Positions 23,322-35,750 of a DNA stretch of 64,000 bases are shown here, one piece after another. The stretch's first letter is position 1. Each line of letters starts with the position of its first letter. The stretch is taken from assembly GCA_008933995.1 (NCBI GenBank), contig WARS01000071.1, positions 440,001 to 504,000 on the forward strand. Reading direction: 5' to 3'. The DNA comes from Datnioides undecimradiatus. Lineage: Eukaryota > Chordata > Actinopteri > Lobotiformes > Datnioididae. The position numbers and the translations under genes are program-made. The notes under the pieces are model-generated. The model was given only the letters and a program-made list of their open reading frames with translations, had not been told where the DNA came from and did no database searches.

Positions 23322-24629
23322 CGTGCGTGTGTGTGTGAGCATGCATGTGCATGTGTGAGCGTGCATGTGTGCGTGTGTGTATGTGAGAGCGCACGTGCAT
23401 GTGTGTGTATATGAGCGTTCATGTGTGCGTGTGTGCGTAGTGTTTGAGTATCAAAGTCTTGTAGTTATTAATATTTCATATTTGCAGTGATCAGTATTCA
23501 GTTTGTGGAGGTTTGGTTCAGATGCAGCTGCAGAGTGTCCTGCAGCAACATACAGTAGGAACAGTGCAGCAGCGTTAGCGTACAGTAGACACACAGTAGA
23601 CACACAGTAGACACACAGCAGAGACACAGTAGAGACGTCGTGTTTCTCTGTTTCACTGTAAAACAGCGTACCTGTGTGTTTGAACTTCCATCTGAAGCAG
23701 CAACAGGAGGCAGAACACACAGGGCAGCGTTTATCACACCGCAGTAACAACAGGAAGACGTTCATTAATGAGTCTGCTGATCGACTGGACGACTGTTTGT
23801 TGCTGTGATACAGTCTCACACACCGACACAGGAGAGACACTCACACAAAGCAACACACACAGTGAGGCCGGGGCACTCTGAGTGTGTGTGTGTGTGTGTG
23901 TGAACAGCAGTTTGAGCGTGTGTGTCACAGCATTCAGGGTGACTCTCCACCTGTCTCGCCGTGGCTCTGCGGCGTTATGTTAACATGTCTGCCTCTGAGG
24001 TCTGTTTGCAAATGTGCAACATGCAGGTGTGATCAGCAGCATGAGATCATTTCCTGTGCTCAACCTCGTGCTAACATTTGTCACATGCACAACAATCGTG
24101 CTGGAGCCGGCGTTGGTGAGCAAGTGTGTTTGCTTTGGCTCAGCGTGGTACAACATGAGGACGATAGACTCACACAGGTTCATGAGCAGGAGCCAGGACG
24201 ACACCAAGTGAACACAGAGGAAACAGCAGCATCACAGCTGCAGCAGGCTCAGCTGTGATGTCATGTACATGTCGCAGCCATGCAGTGATGTCATTAACAA
24301 CAGCAGCAGGATCTGTGCAGATTCACATTGATCTCTACATCACACACCATCTCCTCTCGCTCTGTCTCTCTCGCCCACCCACAGCCTCTCGCTCCCTTTT
24401 CACAGGAAGTGCTCTTTTCTCGCTGCCATCTTCGCCACGTTTGCTGATGTGGGTTCAGCTGAAACCTCAGCGAGCTCTGTGGGTTTGAATGAGCCTCAGG
24501 TGCCCACAGACCTGTCCACTGACAGGCTTCAATGACACCATCAGTGTCATAGACATGCTGCTGCGCTGTGCGCGATCGGACGCCGTCTCAATTTGACCCA
24601 TGACTGGACTCAGAGAAAGAGAAATCATC

Positions 24630-24785
24630 ATGGTTCAGGTTCAGCATGGTTCAGGTTCTGTGGTTCAGGTTCATCCTGGTTCAGGTTCATCCTGGTTCAG
24701 GTTCTCTGGATCAGGTTCATCATGGTTCAGGTTCTGTGGTTCAGGTTCATCATGGTTCAGGTTCAGCATGGTTCAGGTTCATCCT
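24630..24785 (+). repeat. GGTTCAGGTTCATCCT minisatellite
   Basis: Tandem copies of a unit near 18 bases (GGTTCAGGTTCATCATGG and variants) are present. One frame reads Ser/Trp/Phe/Arg repeats with no coding support. Confidence 0.85.
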
Positions 24786-25070
24786 GGGGCCTTGACACAC
24801 AGCTCAGTGAACTCAGGCAGGTTCTGGTTCTGGTTCTGTGTTCCTTCGCAGTGCTGCCGGTCAGCGACGAGGAGTCTTTGATCCTGGCTTCAGATATTTC
24901 TGGCGGAGCTGCAGGGAGAAGGAGCCTCGGCTGATAATCTGTGTTATTCACTCATTATCCTCGTCTCCTGTTCCATCAAACTGAGAAAATCTCTAATTCT
25001 TCTTATTCTGATCTGATCCTCCTGTTTACATCCGCTAGTACACACTGCTTCTAATCCAGATTAGAGGCAG

Positions 25071-25206
25071 ACAGACAGGCAGGCAGGCAGGGAGACAGGC
25101 AGAGGGCCAGGCAGAGAGACAGACAGGCAGGCAGACAGGCAGAGAGACAGACAGACAGAGAGACAGAGAGACAGGCAGGCAGAGAGACAGGCAGACAGAC
25201 AGACGC
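25071..25206 (+). repeat. CAGG/CAGA tetranucleotide array
   Basis: Mixed CAGG, CAGA and GAGA units form the purine-strand version of the CTGT/CCTG repeats that are common elsewhere in the window. Confidence 0.85.
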
Positions 25207-25299
25207 TCAGGCAGCTGGATCATTGCAGGATTATCATTCAGTGACTCCAGCCTCGCATTGTTAATCATGATCATGTAAAGACATGAGTGATTATCTCAT

Positions 25300-25312
25300 C
25301 CTCACACACACT

Positions 25313-25345
<33 letters not shown>

Positions 25346-25458
25346 ATACTCACACACACACACTCTCAGACACGCAGACACACACCCACACACATACACT
25401 CTCATACTCACACACACACTCACACGCAGACACACACACACACATACACTCTCATACT

Positions 25459-25489
<31 letters not shown>

Positions 25490-25705
25490 TCTCATACTCA
25501 CACACACTCACACACACTCTCACACACACACACACACTCTCATACTCACACACACACACACTCTCAGACACGCAGACACACACCCACACACATACACTCT
25601 CATACTCACACACACTCACACACACACACACACACATACACTCTCATACTCACACACACGCACACACTCTCAGACACGCACACACACACACACATACACA
25701 TTCAG
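25300..25705 (+). repeat. CA-rich array with higher-order period
   Basis: About 400 bases of CA repeats are punctuated by ACATACACTCTCATACTCAC, which recurs at least six times. This indicates block duplication rather than simple slippage. Confidence 0.88.
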
Positions 25706-26154
25706 CAGCGTTCAGACTGAACCAACACCGGTGGCAGCTCATTGCTCAGCAGCGCTCTGGTCGGCCATGTTTGCATCGAGGTCACATGATGTTTGAGTTC
25801 AACTCATTTTCACCCTGAACATCCTGGAACTGCAGCCGATGGTGTGGATGAGGGTGAGAACGTTGGGTTCTTGTGAACATGTTCCAAGAACATCTGCTGC
25901 TTTCTGCTTGCTGTGGATTCATGCTCACTGTGACATCACATCTGCTTGACCAATCAGAGGCAAACTTGTCTCTGAACAAAGTGAACAGGACAACGTAAAA
26001 CACCTCAGTGACCTCTGCGTCTGCTTCTTCTTCTTTGGTGTCTAGAACACTTCCACCCCGGTGTCCTCCTCTGACCCCACCCTCACAAAATGAAACACAA
26101 ATAATATCCTGTCGCCACGCCCCGTCGTCTCCATGGTAACCGTGTTAATAACAG

Positions 26155-26200
26155 AGGGGCAAAATGAGCTGTTTAAACACAAACAGCTCATTTTGCCCCT
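26155..26200. repeat. perfect 20-base inverted repeat (hairpin)
   Basis: The arms at 26155-26174 and 26181-26200 are perfectly complementary around the six-base loop AAACAC. The right arm begins AAACAGCTCATTTTG. The flanks (G at 26154 and G at 26201) do not pair, so the stem is exactly 20 bases. Confidence 0.9.
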
Positions 26201-26520
26201 GCGGCAATGAGCTGCGTCACCACGGCGACAAATTGACTTCCAGTGGGGACGCTGATGATGTTGATGATGATGATGATGATAAAGGTGTGTGTACAGTCAG
26301 CTCTGTGACTCACACACACACGCACACACACACTAAAAAACGCCTTTTTGGGAAATGACTCTTCTATTTTGTGACAACTGCTGACAACATTCATAATCCT
26401 GCTGGGATTTGAAGTGTGTGTGTGTGTGTGTGTGTGTGTTACAGTTGTCACACACCCTCGATGATATCAAACCGTCCTTGTCTGTCTGAGCACTGAAAGA
26501 TATTCATGAGCTCACCAGGG

Positions 26521-26560
26521 GAGTGTGTGTGTGTGTGTGTGTTTGTGTGTGTGTTTGTTT

Positions 26561-26605
<45 letters not shown>

Positions 26606-26632
26606 TTTCAGTGTGTGTGTGTGTGTGTGTGA
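26521..26632 (+). repeat. GT-rich array with TTTCA interruptions
   Basis: GT runs are broken by GTGTTTGTTTCAGTG, which occurs twice. The array lies in plxnb3 intron 1. Confidence 0.85.
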
Positions 26633-27082
26633 ATAATAATAAAGCAGAACACATGACAAAATAATCCTGAAGCAGAAAAGACAAAGCAGGAAGTGAGACA
26701 AAGATAAACAAAGAAGAAACAAACAAAGAAAGACAGGTGGAAGTAATCTGATTACTTCTGAGTACTCCTAACATGTAGTACTGCTGAGGTCCTGTGTGTG
26801 TTAACAGGCCTCTCACCTTGTTTAATGTTGTTTAATGTGTTCAGTCACACTGACTCTGTGTAAATTAACTTGATTTCGACCAGAAACAAAGATGGCCACC
26901 GCATCTGCACTTCCTCCCACTGTAACAAACAGGAAGTCAAATACTCATTTGTCATTTGGAGTCAGAGTCTGTGCAGAAGTGATCGGAGGCGTGGAGAAGC
27001 TGTATTGAGATCCCGCCCACGTTAGCTGTCACTCGTGATGCCACGCCCCCTTTTCACAGCATCCATAACCGATTCAAACCAA

Positions 27083-27155
27083 ACACCAGGGAGCGGGGCT
27101 TATGAGCTGTACTGCAGCCAGACACCAGGGGGCGGGGCTTATGAGCTGTACTGCA
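27083..27155 (+). repeat. 34-base direct duplication with GC box
   Basis: Copies at 27083-27116 and 27122-27155 differ at one base (GAGCGGGGC versus GGGCGGGGC). Both include CTTATGAGCTGTACTGCA. The second copy forms a better GC box. Confidence 0.9.
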
Positions 27156-28224
27156 TGAACTGGGTCGGCCATCTTTGTTTACAGTCATGTGATTAAGTGA
27201 TTAATCAATGATTTCAGCTATTGTAACATCACAGAACAGGTTTCCTGCTTCTCTGACGCGACGCTTTGCTGTGAGAGGACAAAGCTTCACTGAGCACCTG
27301 ATTAACTCTGTGACCCACGAACACAGACTATCAGTGCATTACAGCAGAGCGTCCTCCTGGTTCTCGGTGTCACTTCCTCCTTTTAAACGAAGTCAGACTG
27401 TCTCATGGACGCGCTGAGGTTTCAAACAGACAGTGATCCGTCCTGCATGCAGCTGCGACGCAGGTGAGAGCGGTTTAAAGACTCCAGACGAAACATCAAG
27501 ACAAAAGATGAAACGCAGCGGAGGCAAAGAGCTCCGAGATCCGTGCTGATTGTCTGTAATTATCACTCACACACACACACACGCCGTCCGTGAGGCAAGG
27601 AATCACCGTGGAAACCACATGATGGTCAGCGTGTCGCTGCCTGGCTCGGCGGCTCCTCAGCACTCAGAAAGTAGGACACAGACCCCGAGAGTGGAGAGGA
27701 GGAGGCGAACAAAGAGGAGAAATTTAACTGCACACACACTCACACACACACTCACACACACAGCTGTGTGTCGGATTCTGTCGTCTCTTTGAAGAGTGAG
27801 TGTGAGAGTCAGCAGCAAACCACAGAGATAATATGGGGGTGGAGGTGTGTGTGTGGTGCGTGTGTGTGTGTTATAGGGTGTGTGTGTGTGTGTGTGTGTG
27901 TTATAGGGTGTGTTACAGTGTGTGTGTGTGTGTGTGTGTGCCTGAGGTAAGGCAGCCTGTAATCATCAGCTTGATGTGTTGAAAGCAGCCTGTCCTTCAT
28001 TTACATACAGAGAGGTGGGGGGTGGGGGGGTGGGCGAGGGGGGTGAGAGAAAAAGGAGTGAAATCCAAACTGCTGCGTTTAACAAAGTAAAAGTGCTGAA
28101 CGTCTCACTGCAGACACCTGCAGCAGTGGCACTGTTGCCACGGTTACCTGGAGGTTATCACACCTGGAGCTGAGATCCCGGACTGACACCTGACAGCCAA
28201 TCAGAGAGCAGCTGCTGGATATTT

Positions 28225-28860
28225 GTGGCAGTCCTTGAAAATTTTCCAGGATGCTGAAGATGGTTTTAGTGGGCCTTGGAGATGTTCCAGGTCTCCCTGT
28301 TGTTGTGCTGCTGGACCTTGAGAAGATACCAGGTATTTAAGGATGTTCCAGGAGTCATTGAAGAGTTTACAGAGGATCGTGAATCGTTTTCAAGGGGTTG
28401 TCAGTGTGTCCTTAAGATCATACCCAGGTCTTTGAAAATGTTCCAGGTCACTGGGAGGAGTTTCATTTTACCTTGGATAGGTTTTGCAGGTCCTTGGGAA
28501 CAAAGCATTTGCTCAAGAGCAGGTTCCAGGGGTTTTTGAGGTGGTTTCAGTTGTACACAAGGATGTCCCAGAGGGTCTTGAAAATGCCCCATGTTTTCAA
28601 TGGTACTTTAATTGACACAAGTGGTCCTTGGGGAAATTCCAGGGGTCCTTAAAGAGGGTTCTGGGTCTCTGTTGGGAATTCAAGGTCTGGGAGAAGGCTG
28701 CAGGTCACTGAAGAGGTTTTTGTGATCCTTGAAGAAGTTGCAGAGGTCATTGGAAGGTCCTTGAATTCTTTAAAGTGTTCCATGTGTTTTTGAACCAGGC
28801 GTCGCATAGGGCCTTGAAGTCAATGAAGGTCCTTGAGCAGGTTTTAGACGTTCTTGAAGG
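28225..28860 (+). repeat. degenerate TCCTTGAAGA-TTCCAGG repeat
   Basis: The words GTCCTTGAA, GATGTTCCAGG and AGGTCTTTGAA recur every 30-50 bases over about 640 bases, with much divergence. It looks like an old minisatellite. Confidence 0.6.
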
Positions 28861-29310
28861 TGCTCTCAGGCTCTTTACACAGGTGTTTCCCAGTTCCAAG
28901 AGATTCAACCTGCTTCCTTGCATCTTCAGAAGCAGCTCAAATTGACCAATCACAGTCCAGCTCATTTCCATGTGGTCCCTCTGTAGCCTCGGTGTTGAAC
29001 TGCAAAGCCTGCTGGGAAATCGCTGCAGCTGAAGCTAAAGCCTGGAAACACAAGAGAGAAACTGACTTAAGTGGGTTTTCCCAGGTGTTTCCAGGCTTTA
29101 CATCTACATTTATGGGGAAGCAGGTCAGAGGAGCTGCCATGTTGGCGTCCTTGTAAAAAGCCCAACTCTCAAACTGGAAGAGGTGCACTGGAAGAGGTGC
29201 ACTGTGGGTAATGTAGGTGTCAGGGTTTGATCCTGTGGATGGAAAATGTTTAATATTTAAGAGGCTGACCTCTGACCTCAGCTGATCTGAATTAATACAG
29301 CAGCTGCTAC

Positions 29311-29321
29311 ACACACACACT

Positions 29322-29364
<43 letters not shown>

Positions 29365-29424
29365 ACACTCACACACACACCCACACACACACACACCCAC
29401 ACACACACACACTCACACACACAC

Positions 29425-29464
<40 letters not shown>

Positions 29465-29545
29465 ACACGCACACAGACACTCTCACACACACTCTCACAA
29501 ACACACACACACTCTCTCACACACACACACAGACACACACAACAC
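29311..29545 (+). repeat. CA-rich microsatellite
   Basis: This is a CA run with CTCACA and CCCACA interruptions in plxnb3 intron 1. Confidence 0.9.
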
Positions 29546-29614
29546 TAAAAGCTGAATGGGTGTGGCTCATTCGTCCTCAGAGTCTGAAATAAAACAGTTT
29601 ATAGCTTTTGTCCA

Positions 29615-29735
29615 AAGACAGAGACAGGCAGACAGGCACACAGACAGGCAGACAGACAGGCATGCAGGCAGGCAGACAGGCATGCAGGCAGGCAGACAGA
29701 CAGGCAGGCAGGCAGACAGGCATGCATGCATCCAG
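29615..29735 (+). repeat. CAGG/CAGA/CATG array
   Basis: Tetranucleotide units CAGG, CAGA and CATG are arranged in blocks, with GGCAGACAGGCATGCAGGCA recurring. Confidence 0.85.
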
Positions 29736-31523
29736 AGACAGGCTCGTGGAGTCAGGCAGGGAGCTGATCTGAATTCAGGAGATGAAACATGAATTCATTT
29801 TCTCTGAGTCTTTCTCCTCATTTTTGACTTTAACGCTCCATCGCCTCCAGCTCTCCCCTTCTGCCCCCCAATACACCCCCAATACCCCACATACCCCCCC
29901 TTTCCTCTACACCCCCCCTTTACCCCCCTGTGTGTCTCTGTCCTTTTCATAACCTCTCTCTGTTTCTCTATCTCCCAACTTTAAACGCTCATTTCACCAC
30001 GACATCCACAACTGTGCCTGTCTGTCTGTCTCTCTGCCTGTCTGTCTGCCTGTCTCTCTCTGTTCAGCTCACTGAATTATAAATGAACCTCTCTCCATCA
30101 GGCTGAAGGAGGAAGTTAATACCATACAGAGGCAGATAGACAGGCAGACAGACAGGCTTTATGTGTATGAGGATGTTCAGTATTACCATGGAAATGTGAA
30201 GCATGAATGTGTTACACTGCGCGTGTGTGTGTCCTGAGGCCTTGCTGGGTGTTTCCCAGCATGCACTGGGGCAAGTTAAACAGCGAGTTTCAGTCTGAAC
30301 CAACACACAGCAGGAGGGAGGGAGGGTCGAGCGAGCATGAGCTGAACAGGAGAGAGAGGGAGCTGAATGGTGTTTTGTATCAGAGAGGCTGTTGTTCCTG
30401 TCAGCACCTCCTACAGGCGGCACCGTCCCAACAACACGACTGATTATCAGAAAACTTAGATTATTCATAATGAGCTCTGAAATGACTGATAGTCAACCCA
30501 GAGTCTGGACTGCACAGACCAGGTCTCCAGTCTCAGTGCACGTCTTTAAACCTGAAGCTTTCATCTGATGACCTCAGGTGAACCTGGCGTCCTGCAGGGC
30601 CATACACCTGTTAAAAGAGGACTGTGGCAGCGCAGAGAAGAAATCTGATTGGTCACAGAGCTGATGGCGCTCCACGTGTTTGCAGGCTGAAGAACATCTC
30701 GTCGACACTGACGGAGCCGCAGACCGCTGCTCGAGTCTGTTCAACAGGATTATTAAAGTCTGAGCAGCAGCGAAGTTTGTCCTGAGGGCTCTGGAGGAAA
30801 CATCACGGCCCCGGACAAAGGTTCATCCTCTGGAGACCAGGACGGGGACCAGGACGGAGACCAGGATGATCTGAGCAGCGAGAGGCGAGACAAACCAGTC
30901 TGACACCAGTTTAAAAACCCAGTCAGTCTCCACTGTGTCATAAACAACCCACCGGAGGTTTAAGTCCTTTCACTGCGTTGCTGTGGATACGGGTGTGTTG
31001 CCATGGAGACGTTACTACAGGCAACTACAGTTTGACCGTCAGATGAAAAAGTGTGAAGCAGCAAAATATTTTATTAATAACTTCAGAGAGAAAGAGACGG
31101 ACCAGAGAGAGACAGCAGCGTCTGCAGCAGCGTCTCTCTGGTCACTCTGCAGCACCTGCACCTGCGCAGGTGTTTCCACCTGTCACATGCTGACTTCACA
31201 CCTCAGTTCGACTCTCAGGAGACAGAAACAGGGTCACAGCTCAGCTCAGACTGGCGTTTGAGACTGTGTGTGGATCAGTTAATTAGAATAATTGATATTG
31301 TTTCATTTGTGAGCATCTGCAGACACACTCAGTTTGACCTTTGACCTGTGGGTCATAAAACCAGGAGTATCTGCCTCAGGATGCAGGACTCAGGTCCCAG
31401 GCTTCCTGGTCTGAGTCTGTGCCTGCAGGCCTGACTGAGACCACATCATGAACATGAAACCTGAGGACTGCCACTCGGTCAGCTGATGAGGATAATGGTT
31501 CAAAGGTAAAGAGAGCAGCTGGT

Positions 31524-31528
<5 letters not shown>

Positions 31529-31569
<41 letters not shown>

Positions 31570-31580
31570 CTCTCTCTCAC
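31529..31580 (+). repeat. (CT)n tract ahead of first coding exon
   Basis: A CT run of about 50 bases ends nine bases before the acceptor CTGCTGCAG and doubles as its pyrimidine tract. Confidence 0.85.
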
Positions 31581-31589
31581 CTGCTGCAG

Positions 31590-34500
31590 GTAAAGAGGAG
31601 CTGCCATGTTGGCCTCCTCCATCCCCCCGTCGCTCCTCTTCCTCATTCCCTTCCTCCTCCCCTCTCCCTGTCGCCCATCTGATGTCATCGTGACCTCTGA
31701 CCCCTCCGTGCGATGGGTGGAGCTACATGGCGCCCCCCTCTCTCACCTGGTGCTGGACCCGGGGGCAGGACGTCTGTATGTGGGCGGTGTCGACCACCTT
31801 TACCACCTGACCTCTGACCTGGAGGTGATGTCACACGTGAAGACCGGCCCTCACCTGGACTCCCCAGACTGCCTCCCCCCAATCGTCCCTAAGGACTGCC
31901 CCTCAGCCACGCCCACCCACAACCACAACAAGCTGCTGCTGATGGAGCCGGGGGAGGGGGCGGAGCCCGGGAGTCTGATCGTCTGTGGCTCACTGTATCA
32001 GGGCATCTGTGACAAGAGGTGAGTGATGATGTCATGTTTCTTGTCCAGGTGTGTCCACCGTTGAGGCTCGTCAGGTGCAGGGTTCAGATGAACTGAGCGC
32101 TAGTTCTTCAAACACAGTTCATCTGATCCAGGGTCACATGATGATTTAGTTTTTGCACCATGTTAGCTTGTTAGCATCATGTTAGCCTGTTGATTTTTAG
32201 TCTGTTAACACTGTTTTAGACTGATAGCATCCCATGAGACTGATAGCTCTAGTTATAGAGTCATAGCACTGATAGACTAATAACATCATGCTAGCTTGTT
32301 AGCATTCTATTAGCCTTTTAGCAACATGTTAGACTGATAGCATCATGTTAACATAATAGAATTAGACTGATAGCTGGAGTTTTAGTCTGATAGCACTGAT
32401 TAGCCTCATGTCAGCCTGTTAGAATTATGCTAGCCTCTTAGCATCACATTAGACTGAATGCATTGTGTTACCCTGACAGCGTAGCCTTTACCTAATACTA
32501 TCACCTTACCCTGTTAGCATCTGGTGTTTCTGTTAGCATCAGGTTAGCCTGTCAGCATCATGTTAGTCTTGCAACATCAGGTTATCCTGTTAGCGTAGTG
32601 TTAGTCCGGTAACATCAGGTTAGCCTGTTAGCGTAGTGTTAGTTCCGTAACATCACGTTAGCCTGTTAGCGTAGTGTTAGTCCAGTAACATCAGGTTAGC
32701 CTGTTAGCGTAGTGTTAGTTCCGTAACATCAGGTTAGCCTGTTAGCTTAGTGTTAGTCCAGTAACATCAGGTTAGCATCTTAGCGTAGTGTTAGTCCAGT
32801 AACATCAGGTTAGCCTCTTAGTGTAGTGTTGGTCCAGTAACAGCAGATTAGCCTGTTAGCGTAGTGTTAGCCTGGATTAGTTAGGACACATGATGGACGG
32901 ATTTCTTCTTCTCTGCTCCTGCAGGAGTCTGACCAACATCTCCCAGCTCATCTATCAGACCTCCAACCCTGTCGACACTCAGTATGTCGCCGCCAACGAC
33001 CCTCGAGTCTCCACTGTCGGCCTGGTCATAACCACAGAGAACAAACAGGAAGGGGGCGGAGCTGGTGGCACCATGCGTTTGATGCTGGTTGGTCGAGGCT
33101 ACACAAGTAAAGGTCCTGGTGATATTCCACCAATCACAACACGGCGTCTGTTCCCGGTGGTCCCACCTCGCCGTGCATTCTCGCAGGAGGAGGAGCTGGG
33201 CAAACTTGTCGTAGGAAGTTACTCTGAGTACAATAACCACTTTGTGAAGGCCGTCACCCACGGCAACCATATCTACTTCCTGTTCTCTCGGCGGGATATG
33301 TGGTACAAGAAGGAGTACCGGACCTACGCCTCCCGGCTCTGCATCTCCGACCGCAGCTTCTACTCGTATGTAGAGGTGCCGCTGCAATGCCACGGTGGCT
33401 ACAACCTGGCACAGGCAGCGTGGTTGGGTAACCACTCAGGTGAACCTGCCCTCTTTGTCATCATGGCAGCGGGACAAGCGTCCACACCCGTTGCCACAGG
33501 TCGCTCAGCACTGTGTGTTTATGGGATGGCGAAACTGGACTCAATGCTGCAGAGAGCACAGGAAGTATGTTACACAGAGGGAGGACGAGGCAGCAGCGGA
33601 CAGGAAGAGGCCTACATTGAATATGCTGTGTCATCAAAATGCCTGAAACTACCCAAGGTAAGCATACACACACACACACAGACTCAGAGGCAGGTGCTCA
33701 GGTGGGAACACAGTGAGGACCTCTGCTGGTCAAATTGAGCACGGTAGGATCTGTTACAGGTGAGTAACTGAGGCAGAGACAGGCCTCAGGTGATTGGATG
33801 ATTCGTTCAGTGATAGAGAGAGAGAGAGAGAGACAGACAGTGACGTGATTGAAACGTGGTGGACTGCGTAGAAACATGTCACTACTCCTCATCACTGGAC
33901 GCTCCGATGTGTTATAATGAGTCAGTATTCACACACACACACACACACACACAGTCAGCAGCCAAGTGGGACATCTGATAACATCATAGTTTTCAAGTGA
34001 TGACATCACAGATTAGCAGGTGGTTCGGTAAGAGCCACCGATGGTCACATCCGTCTCACTGCTGACCTTAATACTGTATGTGTGTGTGTGTGTGGATTAG
34101 AGCTGTTATCTCCAGCAGCTGGATTTATCATTAGACAGCTGTCACTCAAACACACAGCTGGTAGGACTGAGCTGACCCACATACACCACACACACACACA
34201 CACGCACAGTAACACACAGTACTACACACTGACACACACACAGTAACACTAATACACACACACACACACACACACACCTCATCCATCCTGCAGAAGTTGC
34301 TGACTGGACGTATTCCCTGGAAATGTTCCTGCAGACTTCCTCACACTTCTGTGTTGTTGTACCCACTGAGCATGCTCAGTAGAGACTTCCTCTGGCTGAA
34401 CGGTTCAGTGACTGTGTGGTCTGTGTCTGACAGAACTAAGAAAACAAAATCATGTTTCAACAGAACAGAAGCTAACCTGTCTGCCTGTCTATCTGCCTGT

Positions 34501-35402
34501 CTGTCCATTCATGTGTAAGGACTCTCTCTCAGAGTACCCGTGTGGGGGGGAACATACCCCGAACCCCATCGCCAGTGCTGTGCCACTCCCGGCCAGGCCC
34601 ACGTTCACCTCGACCACACAGCTGACTGCTGTCACCACGGCAACAGAGGCGGGACACACCATCGCTTTCCTGGGAGACAGAGAGGGACGACTGCACAAGG
34701 TGACACCATGAGAAAGGATGATGTCACACCTTAAACAGGATGAACATGACGAGACTTATTCAAGTGTACGAAGCCAAAATCAAAACTACTTGTGTGTGAA
34801 TATGAAACCACGGCTAGCAGCTACCTGCTGGCTAACAGCTAACCTGCGTCTGTCCAAACGTACAAAGCTCCCTTCACAAGCTTAGGTGAGGTTTACACCT
34901 ATTGACAGTGTTTATGCTAACTAAACTAAGCTAACTGCTTCTTAATGTTTTAAGTCTTTATGCTAAGCTAAGCTAAGCTAACTGTTTCCCTATATTTAAA
35001 GTCTTTATGCTAAGCTAACTGTTTCTCTATGTTTGAAGTCTCAATGCTAAGCTAAGAGAGCTAAGCTGTTTCCCCTGTCTCTCTGTGAGAAGTGATCGGT
35101 CAGCTTATTGATTATTGACATGACCTGGGGCCTGCTGCACCGGGGCCCGGGGCCTGCTGCAACGGGGCCGCTCTGAGGCCTGGGCATCGCGCTGTGGTTT
35201 CACTGGTCGAGCCGTTGGTCAAACTTCCCCGAACAGAGAAATGATTTGTGATTTTCAGCTCTTCCTGTTTTTGTGGAAATGTTTCTCCTGAAGGAAGAGA
35301 TCAGCTGTTTCCAGTCTGTGTTCAAACACACACAGTGAACAGAAGGTTGTAGCCTGCGGCTCTTCATGAACAAAACAACACACGCACCTCAGTGTATCAG
35401 TG

Positions 35403-35442
<40 letters not shown>

Positions 35443-35694
35443 CGTGAGAGGGAGATGACTAACAGCCGTTTAGCTCGGGGGGTTGGTGGTGAAGGGGGGA
35501 TAGGGCACCAGGGAGCGTGCTCAGACTCTTGTTGTTGATTGGTTATTGGTCCCCCAGGTGCACTCTGGGTAAGGATCCAGTAGGACTTTTACTCTGTGTG
35601 TGTGTGTGTGTGTGTGTGTTAATGAGGTCTAATCCTGCCTCAGAGCCTCAATGAGGTAAACAGCAGAGCTTTGATTCTTCCTGTTAATATTTAA

Positions 35695-35750
<56 letters not shown>

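Larger units (their letters stand above)
22781..27480 (+). other. plxnb3 intron 1, fourth part
   Basis: No firm gene was found. It contains a serine-rich open stretch at 22893-23047, GT/CA arrays (23272-23440, 25300-25705, 26417-26440, 26521-26632), a TTCAGGTTC minisatellite (24630-24785), a CAGG/CAGA array (25071-25206), a perfect hairpin (26155-26200), and a 34-base direct duplication (27083-27155). Confidence 0.55.
27481..31589 (+). other. plxnb3 intron 1, last part
   Basis: No coding exon is supported. It contains GT/CA runs (27846-27943, 29311-29545), a degenerate CCTTGAAGA/TTCCAGG repeat (28225-28860), a CAGG/CATG array (29615-29735), and a CT run (31529-31580) serving the acceptor of the first coding exon. 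Confidence 0.55.
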
